DNA from: Puccinellia tenuiflora
Taxonomy: Eukaryota; Streptophyta; Magnoliopsida; Poales; Poaceae
Direction: 5' to 3'
Assembly: GCA_012064385.1 (NCBI GenBank)
Contig: QRDG01000527.1
Span: 2,494,349-2,558,348, forward strand
Length of the DNA: 64,000 nucleotides
Shown piece by piece: positions 36,857 to 49,492 of the stretch. Within the stretch, counting starts at the first letter, position 1, and every line of letters starts with the position of its first letter. The notes below the pieces were generated by a model, which did not search any database, was not told where the DNA came from, and saw only the letters and a list, made by a program, of their open reading frames with translations. The translations under genes were made by a program, and so were the position numbers.

Positions 36857-38364
36857 GCATCTCCACCGGGGGGTCGCAATAGGGCCCCTAAAGCTCCATT
36901 AGGCCCCGGACAGAAAAACAGGCCACACCGGGGGTCGCAAAGGCTTTGTCCAGCCCAAAACCTGTCCGGCACCGCCAACAGGACCTCCAAAGTTGGGGGC
37001 TGTCTTTACGGTGCCGGACACTGTCCGGCCCGAGCCTCTGACAAATATGGCCCGCCCGTCAGCCACACAAAGAGGTTTCTTCTCCGAATTAATGGCGCCG
37101 TGGTAGGAAACCGGTATGCATGCGGGCGGAAATGTCGCCGCTTTCCCACGCCACGCCGGTGCAGCATGCAGGCGACGGGACTGGACGGCTACGCGGCGAA
37201 TTAACGCGACGCCAGCCCACCTGCCAGGCCACACGTCGGCGCGGCGGTTAGCCCATCGGTCTGCACGCCTTCCCCCTCGGACGCCTCGCCGCCCCACTCG
37301 CCCTCCACCCGTGAATAAATAGAGGCCGAGGGGTGGCGATGGCGATCCACACCCCATCTTTGCCGGCTCACGATCTCCTTCCCTCTCATCTTCCATCGCC
37401 GCCCGCTCGCGATCTCCACCATGAACAACAACGATCCAATCCACATCCCCGCTCGGGGCGCCACCCTGCACGTCCCGGAGGCGAAGATCTTCCACCATTA
37501 CGGGCTCCTCTACCCGTCGGACTGCCGCCTCCCCACGGAGTGCGCCATTTCTGCCGAGGGGCTCGTCGTGCCGCCGATCCCCGCCAGCGATGAAGGCCTC
37601 CGCCTCGCCATCCTCGAGCGGCGGGATAGGATGACGGAGGCGGAACGGAACAAGCCAGAGAACGCCACCGATAACGTGGGCGTCTGGCTCGTCCGCCTCC
37701 ACCGGGAGCGCGACGAGGAGGTGGCGGCGTACGACCGCACGCGCTGGGGGAAGCCGACGAAGTGGAACGCGGCCGGGCGCGACAAGTGGTGGGGTGCCAC
37801 CCAGCACACCGTGGCCAGCGCCATTGAGGTCGCCTGCCGCCACGCCGCAACGGGGAGCCAAATCCCGTTGAGGCTGGTGCCGGTTCCCCCGCGGCGAGCA
37901 CCCTCGCCGCCACCAAAGCGGCCTCGGCGCGGCTGGCTGTCCCTCTGCACTCGCGGCGGCGGGAGCAGCAGCGGACGCGGGAGCGGGAGCCGCCGCGACG
38001 ACACGCGGACACGGCATGTCAAGGAGGAGCCGGAGGACGTCAAGCCCGTGGTGGCTCCGCCGGGCTTCGAGGTGCCACGGAGCTGCAGGACGACGCCCAC
38101 GACAGCGACATCCCCGGGCTTTCCTGGGCCTTGACGTCGTCGGCCGTTGAGCTCGAGAGGGACACCCCCGGGCTAATGCAGGCTCTCGAGAGCTCGGCGG
38201 CATTGGCCGGGGCCTCTACCTCCCGCGCCGGCGCCTCCTATGCGTAGCACGACGGTGCCTCTACCTCCCGCGTCGGCTCGTCGTCGCCAAACATCATCGT
38301 CCTCGACACCGATGAGGAGGAGAGCGACGGCTTCGACTGGGACAATCTGTCCCAGTCCGACTAG
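36857..38364 (+). pseudogene. Transposon-associated hypothetical gene with acidic C-terminus, one frameshift and one stop
   Basis: 36857 begins GAGCATCTCCACCGGGGG after TAA, a Harbinger-style terminus; no partner end was found, so the element is truncated. The gene starts at the ATG at 37421. Residues 1-150 include a block with LYPSDCRLPTE, VPPIPAS, NVGVWLVRLHRERDEE and KWWG. A Pro/Arg-rich region and a VKEEPED stretch follow. A one-base shift near 38070-38090 moves the frame, which then continues to TAG at 38362 with an internal TAG at 38248. The last 25 residues contain IIVLDTDEEESD, a hydrophobic-acidic pattern like a SUMO-interaction motif. Proteins of this general make-up recur in grass repeats, but I cannot name a function. 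Confidence 0.5.
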
Positions 38365-39732
38365 ATTTAGGTTAGTTAGGTTTATGTTAAATTTCGTTCA
38401 AACCTAGCAAGAAAAACGCAGTGGAGGGTGGTCCCACCTGGCTCCCGTGTCCGGGCACTGTTTACCGAAAGGCACCACAGACGCGCATCTGCGTAGGGGA
38501 CGAGAATGATCAGACGGTGGGGCCCACCCAAGAGACGTCTGAAAAGAGTCTTGCAGGATATTGTCGCGGGCCCCACCTACGAGGGTTGCACGCCTGCGTG
38601 GGAAACCGGCCCCGTCGATCGGATCGGACTGGAAACGCCGGGACAAGACGTAACGGAATACGACGTGTACATGGTTGTCGTCTGGCGTCGCGTCGAGGAG
38701 AGGGAGAGGGGGCGCGGTGCCGTGTACGTACGAATCGTGCTGTAGTTGTCGCGCGCGGCGAGCGAGAGAGATTTTCCGTGTACGAATCAATGCGTGCAAA
38801 TCCTGTCGTGTCGTCGACAAGCGAGCGACGGTCACATGCGGCCTCCATCACATGTGCGTGCATAATTGTAGTATAGTAGTACTAGTAGGAGCGTCCGTGA
38901 CGCCACGATCTATGTACCTATACGGAAAATGTGTAACTGGACTGGACGGACACGCACGCTGCTCATCACTTAATTAGTTGGCTGTTGCCCTTTTCGATGA
39001 TTTGCCCAACAAAATAGCCAGGTACTCCGTACGTGCGTCTTGGATCATGCGGCCACCTAGTAGCTGCGTGCGGATCGGTGTTGTGCACATGTCGCCCTCT
39101 CTCCAGATGCTGGAGCACTACTACTCCTGCTAGAGTAAGGTTAGCTAGAGTAAGGTTAGCAAAGTGAATTTCCGGTGATGAGGATACTACTGTACTTTCT
39201 ATCGCTATTATTATGTTCGACTGACTACCAATTAAGACGGCAGTGGCAGTTGGCACGTCGGCGGAGTCAGAGCATCCCTCGATGTGGTGCCATGCCACTA
39301 TGCCAGCACCAGTGACACCGGATCCATGACTAAAACACTGTTCTAGATCTGCATGCATATGCCTCTGCCAAATAAGCTTAGATTAAAACAACTAGTTTAT
39401 GCTCGATGCAGAAGTTGGGTTGCCACACTGATGTGCATACCACCGACGACGTCTCAACGACTGCTCAAGCCGCGGCTGTCCATTGTCCAAGCAGGGGTTC
39501 GGTTAATATGGTTAATTTCGTTTGATTAATATGGTAAATCGATTTTAATACTTCGTTTAATCTAGTTCAATATGAAGAGCCTGGTTTTTCGGGTTTTTAC
39601 CAAATTAACCAAATGCCATATGGTTAGCACTTTTGCTAACTAAACCCTAAACAACAAACAAGAAAAACCGGTATTTTGGTTAAGGTTTGGATTTCTTACG
39701 TTCGTTTATGTGCAGCCCTACCAAAAAAAAAG
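38365..39732. other. No gene recognised
   Basis: 38400-38980 is GC-rich with overlapping chance frames on both strands. 39490-39725 is AT-rich with repeated GGTTAATATGG/GGTTAAGG text, likely an old non-autonomous transposon. Confidence 0.5.
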
Positions 39733-39890
39733 TGTTGAGCCTAGAAGGAATTAGGACCAGATTTTTATAGAATAAGCCCATCCGGATGAGAGTTCCAGAA
39801 ATTCTGCTCTTGACAAGAGTCAAACTCGGATCTGTAGAGTCACCACCGCGACTCTAACCACCGGGCGACTGCCCCGTTCCCATGTGCAGC
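39733..39890 (-). mobile_element. Candidate tRNA-derived SINE
   Basis: On the minus strand GGTGGTTAGAGTCGCGG resembles a tRNA A box, and GATCCGAGTTTGACTCT about 30 bases later resembles a B box. A tRNA-unrelated part with ATCCGGATGGG follows, and an A-rich run lies just outside the minus 5' side. Internal promoter boxes suggest a Pol III origin. Confidence 0.4.
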
Positions 39891-40261
39891 CCTACCAGCT
39901 AGCATGATCATCTAAGATTCTCACAGTAGTGCTGGAGGGGGCTTAGCTGCTTGGGTCCAGCCGTCCAGCTAATATGGCACGTAACATATTAGAGCTCTAC
40001 AAGAGAGGACGCAGGAACAAAGCTAGCAAACGTGGCGCATGGAAGGTTTAACTCTCACATGTGCCGCACGTGACATGTGGTCGCCGGCGGGTTCGCATTG
40101 CACGCTAATTGGTTAGCGTGTGTATATAATCCATACCGACGGCATCATGGTGACACCAAACCATTGTATTAACTACATGCAACGGTCATAAAATCACGGG
40201 CCTTACGTTAGAATCTTGACCCACCGAAATATGCATTTGGAATACGGGATATACATGTAGC

Positions 40262-40545
40262 GCTTTGTAAAAAAAAATCGGAAATTCTATTTTAAAGTTT
40301 TTAGAAAGTTAAAAAAATGTGTATATAAAAAATGATGTATACTTCAAGTACGCAAAATCTTAGTCCAAAATATGTTGTATTCTGAGCTACACAAAAATAA
40401 CAACCCTTCAAATTTCGTATTTTTTTGTGTTGCGTAGAATATAACACATTTTCGGATTGAGACTTTGCACAATTGAAGCATACACCCGTTTGCCTATATG
40501 TACATATTTGTTTCAGATCTTTTTGGAATTTTAAATATTTTTTAT
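40262..40545. mobile_element. Foldback MITE
   Basis: Arms at about 40330-40402 and 40424-40490 pair with one another (for example CTACACAAAAA with TTTTTGTGTTG, and ATGTATACTTCAAG with CAATTGAAGCATAC). A-rich outer ends also match. No coding sequence. 39891-40261 before it holds no gene. Confidence 0.55.
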
Positions 40546-41307
40546 GATAGTTTGAAATAAAGGGTTACAAGTAGCCAACTTTCTTTCTTTCTACTGTTTT
40601 GCTAATTCTCACCTAGCTGAGAATTAAACTCATTCTTAATCAAGTTATACGGCATCGGATTTGAATCGTAGTTCGTGCAGCTATGAGTTACCATTTACGT
40701 TCCAACTTCCAATTCAGAATTTTTAAACAACAAATTGGGTTGCAATTGAGAAAAATATTTCAAACTTATAAATTTGCTTTCGAGCTAGGTCCCAAACAAA
40801 GCGTGATACGTGCGCTGGCTCCTTTCGAGCTAACCACGTGCGCAACCAGCGAATATTGTCGTCACTGCACGATGACACTGAAGCCGAGCTAGCTTAGCTT
40901 GGCATGATCGACATCGACATGGGCAATAAGTACTGTATATTGGTAGGCAGCTGGTATTTGTAATGGTGCGGTGCAGATCGAGCACAGAAGAGCACACGAG
41001 CAGCTAACGTGAAAACCGGCAACGTACGTGAATGACACCCCGGCCGGCCACATGCATGCGGTCCATACTAGTAATTGGTTAGTAGCACGTAGGTATCGAC
41101 CGACCGCGTGCATGTCGATCACTTGCACCAAGCCAGCTAGTACTTCAATCACCCAAAACAGGAGTTTTTGTCGTCCAGCCAGGCCAGCAATTGATGTCAG
41201 GCAAGATAGTTAACGTGCTCCGAAACACAGCAAGTTTTGTCCTCTCTCACGTACTCCTGATGGATCACGGAACCATAAATAACCTCAGCAATTAAAAACA
41301 CCTCTCA
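40546..41307. other. No gene recognised
   Basis: Contains several GCATGC and CTAGCTAG-type palindromes and short frames without motifs. Confidence 0.5.
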
Positions 41308-41591
41308 GAGCAAGGTTAATAATAGAGCCGGTTGCTGGCTATATACCATTGTCACGTCATTTATAATTAGCTTATAGCTAACACATATAATAATTAGCTA
41401 TATGCATGTACTAATTTATCAATGCATGGCACACTTTATACTCTCATAAAACGTCTAGAAGCACGTGCTGCAGCTGGCTCTTGCATGAGAGCCCGCTTCC
41501 ATTCTCTCTCTTATTATCTCTCCTCCATGTAAGCACAAATATATTATTTTAACCCTTACAGCCTGCTGACTGGACCTTATTATACTTGCTC
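41308..41591. mobile_element. Harbinger-type MITE, copy 4
   Basis: Same family as 28839-29122: it starts GAGCAAGG and ends TTATACTTGCTC, with the core AGAAGCACGTGCTGCAGC. It is flanked by TCA on both sides (41305-41307 and 41592-41594), a 3-bp duplication. Confidence 0.8.
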
Positions 41592-42747
41592 TCAAGGCCA
41601 CCGCGCGCGTTCCTCGCTGATAATAAGTGCAGTGCAACGACATGAGTGGCCGACCTCTTCGTGTAGTTGTCGATCGGGTGGTGGAGTTTTAGTTTTTTCA
41701 AATACGTCCCTAGGGGAAATTTTATCTCAATTTCGATCAACTCTTTCGAAATTTTATCCCCAAAATTGGCACCGGAAAGGATGAAGCCAAACTAAATTTT
41801 ATCCCCAAGGTCAGCGCCGGACAGGATGATGGATGAAGGCGAGCTTTTACAGCTCGACTCCATCATCCTCTATGGAGCCAACACCCTGTCGTATAACCGC
41901 CAAGTGCGGCCTTAGAAAAAATTGTTGGGTTCAGAACAAGGGAACAAGGGTTCAACACCGCCAGATTTCGAAATGTTTTCGCCATGAGATCGTAAGCGGG
42001 ATAAGATTTTGGCTGGGGCCACTTCGCGAAAAAAAAAATACGGTGATAGATGAGAAGTCCGGCTTGGTACTCGGAGTAGTATCGTCGTACTGTGGAGACA
42101 CATGATTTTGTCGCCATAGATGGTGTTAATTGCATGTTTCAAGGGAGTAGCTCGGCATGCACATCAATCATCAATGGGTATATAATGACATGACAGATTG
42201 TGCATAAAGCAACTGTTGTGAAATTGTTTTGTCACCACTCACAAATTGCCGGCTGGCTTAATTATGACCGACTGGCCATTGCCCTGGTTAGCAAGGCAAA
42301 TATGAACTACGGTGAACGATCCTCTGTCGGCTCTGCCTGAATGAGACGGCCAATTTTCTCTACTCATTTGATCTGGACCATGATTTCGACCCAAGGGGTA
42401 CATAATAATAGGTAAAACGCCGGGTGTAGCCCCGTGTAGCTACTAGCTAGCCCGGGCTGGCTGATAGGCTGTTAGGCAGTCGATGATAGTCCGGACACTG
42501 CTCGTCATCAAAAAGGCATTGCAGTGCAGTTATCTCCATGATTAGAAACGTAGGTTTTCTTTCTTTTCGAAATGGGGATTACACCAACCTCTACATTAAA
42601 CAGATGCATACGACATGTTTTATTTTATTTAGATTTAATGAAAGTTGGCAAAAAAAACCTTACAACAAACATACAGACCGAAGCCGCCCAACACGATGAA
42701 TCGATGATAATCACCGCCTACTCGCAAACAATAGTTGCTGATACCTA
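41592..42747. other. No gene recognised
   Basis: Mixed composition; minus-strand frames near 41863-42142 have no recognisable domain. Confidence 0.5.
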
Positions 42748-42769
42748 AAACACTAGTAGAAAAAGGGGC

Positions 42770-42965
42770 ATTGGTCCCGGTTCCAAAGGGCCTTTGGTCC
42801 CGGTTTTCTAACCGGGACTAAAGGGTCGGGACAAAAAGGGGGGGGGGGGCCTTTCGTCCCGGTACCTTAAGAACCGGGACCAATGCCCGTCCACGTGGGC
42901 GGGGCGGGGCGGCTCCGGGCGGGAACCCTTTGGTCCCGGTTGGTATTACCAACCGGGACCGAGAG
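42770..42965. repeat. Left CACTA subterminal repeat array
   Basis: Several direct and inverted copies of TTGGTCCCGGTT / AACCGGGAC, which are expected binding sites for TNPA-type protein, are present, with G10 at 42839 and a GGGCGGGGCGGGGC run. Confidence 0.85.
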
Positions 42966-43079
42966 TTTTTTTTTTAAACCGAATGCTTTTTTTTTGTTTT
43001 AACCGAATGTTTTTTTTTGTTTTAACCAAATGCTTTCTTTTGGGGGGGGGGGGGGGGTTAAATCAATAGGTGCCGTCTC

Positions 43080-43270
43080 GCCGTGTTGTGCCGTGTCGTC
43101 GTGTCCGATGCCGTGTCGTGTCGTGTCGTGCCGTGTCAGTGGTACTACCATGCATTAATATTTGATTCATATATACATACATAACGTTTCTCACACGTCG
43201 AGATCATGTTTCATATATACATACATAACGTCACATGCCGACATAATATTTCTCACACGTCGAGATGATG
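43080..43270. repeat. CGTGT microsatellite and a short direct repeat
   Basis: 43080-43137 is built of CGTGT/CGTGC units. 43150-43270 holds two copies of CATATATACATACATAACG and TTTCTCACACGTCGAGAT. This lies just outside the 3' end of the TNPA/Ulp1 gene. Confidence 0.75.
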
Positions 43271-43274
43271 TCAA

Positions 43275-46200
43275 TTACATGTCCTCGGGCAAAACAAAAT
43301 TTGCCGAGTGAAAAAATTCTCCATCTCTTTTCAGGACCGCGGAGTTAAAAAATCCCGCAATTTCCTCTTGAAGTGCTTTTAGGCGCTTCGATGGTATGAG
43401 CTGGTCCCGCATTCTCTCCATCTAGATCAATATGAATATGTGAGTTGTTTATAACTATATATATATATATGAAATCATAATAAAATAATTTATGGATGGA
43501 AGTCAACACAATATGCATGGTAATAAAAAGTGAGAAGAGTGTATACATACATCACGCGTTCTTTTTTCTCTATTCCGCTCTAAGACAAAAGAGCGTATGT
43601 ACTCGCAAACATAGAATCCACATAAATTTGTCCCAGTATCCTGCCTCAGACACCACTTTACAAAAAAATAGAATTTAATCAAATAATAGTGAAGCTTCAT
43701 AATGGTATTGAAACTAGAATTAAAGAGTTGCTTCATAATGGAGCAATATATATAGTACTACTTACGTTGGTGGTATAAAAATACAGCTCCGGTTTCCACT
43801 CCCCTGGAACGATCTTGATGAACCGTTTCCAAACACTGCTCGCCAATAGAAAAATGATTAAAGAAGTTATTGATTAGTTGATATCTAAAAATGAATGACA
43901 GAGGTCGATATAGAGCGATAATGATTGAAATTACATCTGGAGCATATCTTGAATGCGTTGGTACTTTTCCATTGGTTTCCTTAGCGAGTCCATGACTTGA
44001 ACGACTCCTTGGTCAACTCTAATGATTAGCAGAATCCAGTGGAAACTGCGCACGTTTATATGTCAATGACTCATCGGTTACACTAAAGATATGCAAAGCA
44101 AAATAGAATGGGTAGAAGGTAACACTCACTTGTTGACGTAAGGAAAAAGTATTTCTCCGCAAGTATTTTGGTTCACTAACCAATTGACCAAGCTATCCTC
44201 GGTGGTCTTCCAATTGTATTGTACGGTCACTTCATGAATATAATTTGGGTCAATGAACCCAGTGTCATAGATGCCTTTTTTCTGCATTCCACAATCATCA
44301 TTCTACAATACAAAAGAATATAGTGAGATAATTAAAGGCAATGAACGTGCAGAGCTGAAGACTTAATTAAATTGCAGAAATAAATCACTTACAAACAATA
44401 GGAACTGACGATGACTTTGTCGAGGGCGTCTTGATTGAATAACTGAAATACTTCCGAAAACGGAATATATAACAAGTCATCCGTGAAGTAATGCTTTTTC
44501 TTATAACTCACTCAGAAAGCTTCATGCCCGGCCGCTGCAGCTTTCTCGTACCAGTGATGCAATCGACGCAATTGGTATGATAGAGAACTGATCTCCTCAG
44601 GTCTGACCAGGGACTTCCCGGGTTTATATGTCCATGCATACTGATACTGTTGCTGTGGTTGTACGAGCTGGGCAACTGTTTTAGTTGAGATCACCTTCAG
44701 CGGGGATATCGACTTTTTTGCCTGTTCTCCGAGCTGGGCCACTTGTTTCCCGCATTTTGCAGCATAGAACTGCTCCTTCTTTAGTCGATCTGCCGCCTCC
44801 TTGTCCTCCTTCATCTTCTGCTTCTTTAGGAGATAGGCAGCCTTCTTTTCCTCGGCCTCTTGACTAATTGTCTTCAGCATGACACGATCATAGTCACCTG
44901 CCAATGGAGGTGACTTTGGCCGGGGATTGCTGAAATTTTTCAGAAATGTCTCAACTTTTTCTGGATCCAGTTTCTCTCTAGGCGGGGGCCGTTTCGGAGC
45001 TAACTGTTCTGTAATATGGGCACGCACCGATTCCTCGAGCTCCTCTGGAGTCAAGTCGTAAGGTCTCTTTGGAAGAGGCTTTAGCAACCCGCGTTCCGCT
45101 CGAGATAACTTATCTGCACGCGTCGACGTGAAGGATAGTTTCCGCTTTGACGAGAAGGTCTTTTCCCGGGGCGGAATTGAAGGACGGGACGTCGCGCGCG
45201 ATGGACTCGCGACGGATGGGGCATCGAGGGATGGATCTTCATGTGAGGAGGATATATCTTGGGGGGATGAATCTTTAGGTGGGGGAGATGGATCTTTAGG
45301 CGGGGGAGATGGATCCTTAGGTGGGAGGGATGGATCCTTAGGTGGGGGGGGATGAATCCTTAGGTGGGGGGGATGGATCTTGCGGTGGGAGGGATGGATC
45401 TTGATGTGGGGGGGGATGGATCATTAGGTGGGGGGATGGATCTTGAGGTGGGGGTCTGCTGCTGGATCGAGGAGTGAAGTTCGGAAACACGATGTTTTCC
45501 TTGTTCCAGAGAGCGATACCCTTCTCGACTTCTCCCAGTGTCTTCTCGCCGTCACCTCCGGGAATGTCAAGTTCCAGATTAGCATATAACGACACAACTT
45601 GATCCACCCCGACACGAGCATAGCCCTGTGGAATCCCTTCGAGATGGTAGCTTGCTCCAGCTGGATTAGGTAAAGCATAGCCGACCGCCACCTTGAAAGA
45701 CATGTTCTTCACTGACATGTGTAGCTCACAGTCTGTCTTCTCCGTGATATCATCCACGGGGTAGTGAGCCGCCGGTTGAAATTGAGAATTTTCCAAATGA
45801 GTGGAACCCACGCTGCTTTTCCGCTGATCAGATGGGGCGGCTTGTACCTGGAGCTGAGATTCATTTTGCTTACTAATTGAGTCGAGTCGCTCCTGCTGCT
45901 CCTGCACCTTGCGTTCCAGTGCTGATAACCGGTCAGACTCCTGCTTCTTTCTTCTCTGACGGCTTCTATAAGTATCAGCGTCTTCCGGAAAACCTTGCTT
46001 CAAGGTGACACCGGCTCCATAGCCTCGTAATCGTCCAACGTGTTCAGGATTCCCGAGTGCTAGTGTCAGCTCGTCATTCTCTCTGTTAGGGACGTACTCT
46101 CCCCTGCGAACTTTATCTATTGCGTCCTCAAGTTGTTTGGTTATATACTCAATTTTTGCCTTCCATTTTCCCTGAGCAATAATCTTTCCTGTCTGTGGGT

Positions 46201-47186
46201 CCAACCCTGCCCCATGCGCGAACAACCAAAACTTGGACCTCGGGGGCCAATCCGCTGTCTGTGGAATGATCCCGTTATCAAGCAGTCGTGCTTCAAAGGC
46301 TTCCCACTTAGACACGGCAGCCCTGTAGCCACCTGCCCCCAAATGGTGGTGATATTCCTTCTTCGCAGCATTTAACTTATTTTGAACCGATCGGGCCAGA
46401 GCGCCCTCCGATTTCTTTGCTCCACAAATGTGGGCCACTGCTGTTTAATCTTCACTAGTGCTCCAGTGAAATCTGGATCCGTCTCCCCGGCCTTTATATA
46501 AGCTTCCATAAGTTTTTCTTCCAGGTCCGGAATTGTTCGGCCATCTTACTAAGCGACCACTCCTTCACTTTGTCCATCAGGGGAACCGGCAGATCTGGCG
46601 GTAGGCTGACCTTTGTTAAGAGCTTGTTCCAACACGATGTTTTTAGCCTCTCCTCGACATAAGTAGCTGGGTTGTTTATATCCTTCGGCTTAATCCACTC
46701 TTCAAGGTTGATCGGGACAATGTCCCTTACAATAACCCCGCATTGATTAATGTATTTGCGGCGGTTGTCCATGGGTTCCAAAGGTTCCCCACTAGCACTA
46801 ACTGTGTTGATCACTATCCTACGACCCTCCTTCAACGGCTTCGTCGGGCCTCGTTTCGGCAATGCAGTAGATGTGGATGATCCGGAGGGCTAAAAGAAAA
46901 AATGGTTCGTTAATAACAACAATATACAACTCAAATAATACATCTAGTGTGATCGATGTACATAGGCTTATTATACCTCGCCAGAGTTTGTAATGGGCAC
47001 TTCTTCCCCCTCTCTATCATTTTCTTCTTCCTGAACCCCCTCACCGGAATCGTTCAGAAATTGGGAGCCGTCATCTTCGCCGGTGAAGGCATCTTCTTCA
47101 CCGACAGGCGCGGCCGCACGTCCTGCTATAAAATCCATGATTCGCAGTTCGGCCTCCTCATCTCTGTCGATGTCCATCTTCTGCAC
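43275..47186 (-). pseudogene. CACTA TNPA-type protein with C-terminal Ulp1-like protease domain
   Basis: TNPA-type proteins bind subterminal repeats. Exons visible include 47186-46971 (acidic start), about 46890-46494, about 46440-45338 with the plant transposase_24 region (SKFWLFAHG, GNPEHVGRLRG and a coiled-coil ERKVQEQQERL), a Pro-rich repeat, then 45087-44512. Five short exons from 44310 to 43275 with good splice sites complete a C48 (Ulp1/SUMO-type) protease: His in FHW (about 44040), Asp in VMDS (about 43990), Gln in CLRQDTG and Cys in NLCGFYVC (about 43640-43600), ending at TAA 43277-43275. All four key residues are present. Breaks lie upstream: shifts near 46500 and 46415, a shift in the Pro repeat near 45340 and TGA at about 44512. 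The full protein cannot be made; the protease part alone remains open. Confidence 0.8.
45255..45450 (-). repeat. Pro-rich coding minisatellite in the TNPA gene
   Basis: Imperfect units of about 27 bp (GGTGGGGGGGATGGATCTT type) encode PPxDPSxPP repeats. G-run length changes here shift the frame, which explains one break of the gene. Confidence 0.8.
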
Positions 47187-48640
47187 AAACCTTTCCGAGT
47201 CTGTCGCTTGCTAACCTGGAAAATAAAAACCTCTTTATTCATTGGTAATCAAAGTTATCCGGGGTTAGAGTTTTTTTTCATGCGAGCTAGTTCACGAGTT
47301 ATGGGATTTTCTTCTCTATTCACATTAGTCATTTAGCATATGTTTTGACAGGAACTTTATCAACGAACAAGTGGGAATCGTCGTTGCAAACACTCAAAGT
47401 TAATACACTTGAGAAATTCATCATATATGTTTGAAAGTCATCTATAGGTGAAGTACTCACCACTTACACATTTAAAATTTATTCAAAAATATTATTTCAA
47501 ACATATATAGATAAGTTCCGTTTCATTTCCTTTATTTTTGAAGGGAAAATCCCAAATCATATTGCATAAGGGAAAAAATCATGAAAAATACAACAAAACT
47601 AGGAATCAAATATACATAGTCATTTATGATACGAATTGTTTGTTACAAACTGTCTTACACTGGAGTTTTACAAATACATAAATACAAGAGGAAATTACAA
47701 AAGAATCGGCCTCTGAAAAGTAGTACTCCCTCTGTCCCTTTTACAAAAGAATGACACACAGTCACATTTGAAAGTACATATCTCCATTCAAAATAGCAAG
47801 CTACTCCATTTCATTTGCATCATGTGGATACTTATTAAATCGTCGAACTAGAAACTATATAGGCTGCTTGGATAACTTTCGAGTTGGAAAATGGGATCTT
47901 ACTAATAAGACAATTGATAATGATTTTGGACAACTTTCTTCTACTAACACGACCAAATAAGCAACTATTAGATGCCAAAAACAATTATATCTTTGACAGA
48001 ACAAATTAGTGACAAGAACATATTAGTACCAAGTAAAACCATAGTTTGTGAAAATCAATTATATTTTACAAGAACAGTTACGTGCCAAGGACATTTTATA
48101 CTTTGCCAAAGATTAGTTCATTCATCATAAACTTACAGAACTATTATTTGCACCAATTTTTGCAAAAACAGATTAGTGTCTTGAATCTTGATCATAATAT
48201 TGCACAAAATATTTTCCAAGAATTTGATTATGCCGCACAAACAGAGCAAGGCATCACAAAGACAATTTTAGCAACATAGAAAATTCAGGATTGAGAGATG
48301 AAGAACGTAATCCACTAACAAAACACCGATCAATTAATGGTAGAGCTTCACATGATGCCACACACACGGGAATGCCAAATTTTGGTTCTGTGCATATTGC
48401 ACATACCAATTTATGGAAAGGAGGAAATTTCTACATACATGAATTCACTATAAAAAAATCTGACACAAATGCTTGCATCTGTATCCAGCGAGCTAAACAA
48501 ATTAGAATTATCAAAGAGACAAAAGGAACAAAATCACCACATGATAAGTGCAAAATTTGTAGCAGAGCCATGGAACTGAACTCTATGCATCTACATATTG
48601 CAGCAGCAGCTATATTTTGTGTTAGCTTTGTGCTTTTGAC
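47187..48640 (-). other. Region 5' of the TNPA gene, no coding seen
   Basis: AT-rich; probably 5' untranslated intron sequence. A truncated Stowaway terminus (CTCCCTCTGTCCC) lies near 47731. Confidence 0.45.
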
Positions 48641-49060
48641 TGAATTAAAATAAAATGCACTCTCAGTTTACAAGCAGATACAGTACAAGCACTCAATCTG
48701 GTGAAGAGTGGAGGAGGGGGGGGGGAGCTTACCGGCGCGAGGAGGATGCGGATAGGACGGTGGTGGCGGAGCACGTCCGGCGGCGGAGGCGCGGCCGGGA
48801 GAGGCGAGGCCGAGGGCGGCGGGAGGCCGAGGGCGCGGCGGCCGGGAGGCGAGGCGGCGCACGGCGGCGGTGGAGAGGGCGCGCGGCGGCGGAGCAGCCT
48901 GGCGGCAGGGGAGAGGGCGCGCGGCGTCGGGGAGAAAGAGATGGAATGAGGAGAAAGAAGGAGGCCGAACCGCCCAAATCGACGCGGAAGGGACCTTTGG
49001 TCACGGTTCCAGCCACGAACCGGGACCAAAGACCCTTTGGTCCCGGTTGGTAACACCAAC
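48641..49060 (-). promoter_or_regulatory. GC-rich leader next to internal CACTA repeats
   Basis: On the minus strand CACTA-type repeats are followed by a pyrimidine-rich then very GC-rich stretch giving open frames full of Pro, Arg and Ala. The arrangement resembles a 5' leader of the TNPA/Ulp1 gene. Promoter activity is inference. Confidence 0.35.
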
Positions 49061-49170
49061 CGGGACGAAAGGTCCCCCCAGGCCGCGAAAAAATGCACGC
49101 GAAGCCCAGCGGGCCTTTGGTCCCGGTTGGTGTTACCAACCGGGGAACACCAACCGGGACCAAAGGCCTT
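48985..49170. repeat. Internal copy of the CACTA subterminal array
   Basis: Direct and inverted copies of CCTTTGGTCCCGGTTGGT and ACCAACCGGGACCAAAGG lie in the middle of the element, far from either terminus, between the two large genes. Confidence 0.85.
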
Positions 49171-49302
49171 TTTTTCTTTTTTCTTTTTTGTTTCTATTTC
49201 TGTTTTCTAGTTTCTTTTTCTGTTTTCTTTTTCTGGTTTCTTTTTTGTTTCTTTTTCTGTTTTCTTTTATAGTTTCTTTTTATTATTTAAAAAGTCATAT
49301 AA

Positions 49303-49492
49303 TCATTATCTTTTTAATATTTATTTTTCTAGTTTCTTTTTATTATTCGAAAATCATATCTTTTTCTAGTGTCTTTTAAAATGTTTCAGTATTTGGAAAT
49401 CATTATCTTGTTAATATTTATTTTTCTAGTTTCTTTTTATTATTTGAAAATCATATCTTTTTCTAGTTTCTTTTCAAATGTTTCAATACCTA
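49303..49492 (+). repeat. About 100-bp tandem duplication, T-rich
   Basis: Two copies share ATTATCTT, TTAATATTTATTTTTCTAG, GAAAATCATATCTTTTTCTAG and AAATGTTTCA in the same order. Confidence 0.75.

Noticed and set aside
36899..38203. 434-codon minus-strand open frame
   Set aside because: It is antisense to the transposon-associated gene at 37421-38364, has no motif and spans the element start; a shadow frame.
43080..43137. CGTGT-rich run as telomere- or CRISPR-like array
   Set aside because: The unit is an irregular pentamer without spacers; an ordinary microsatellite.
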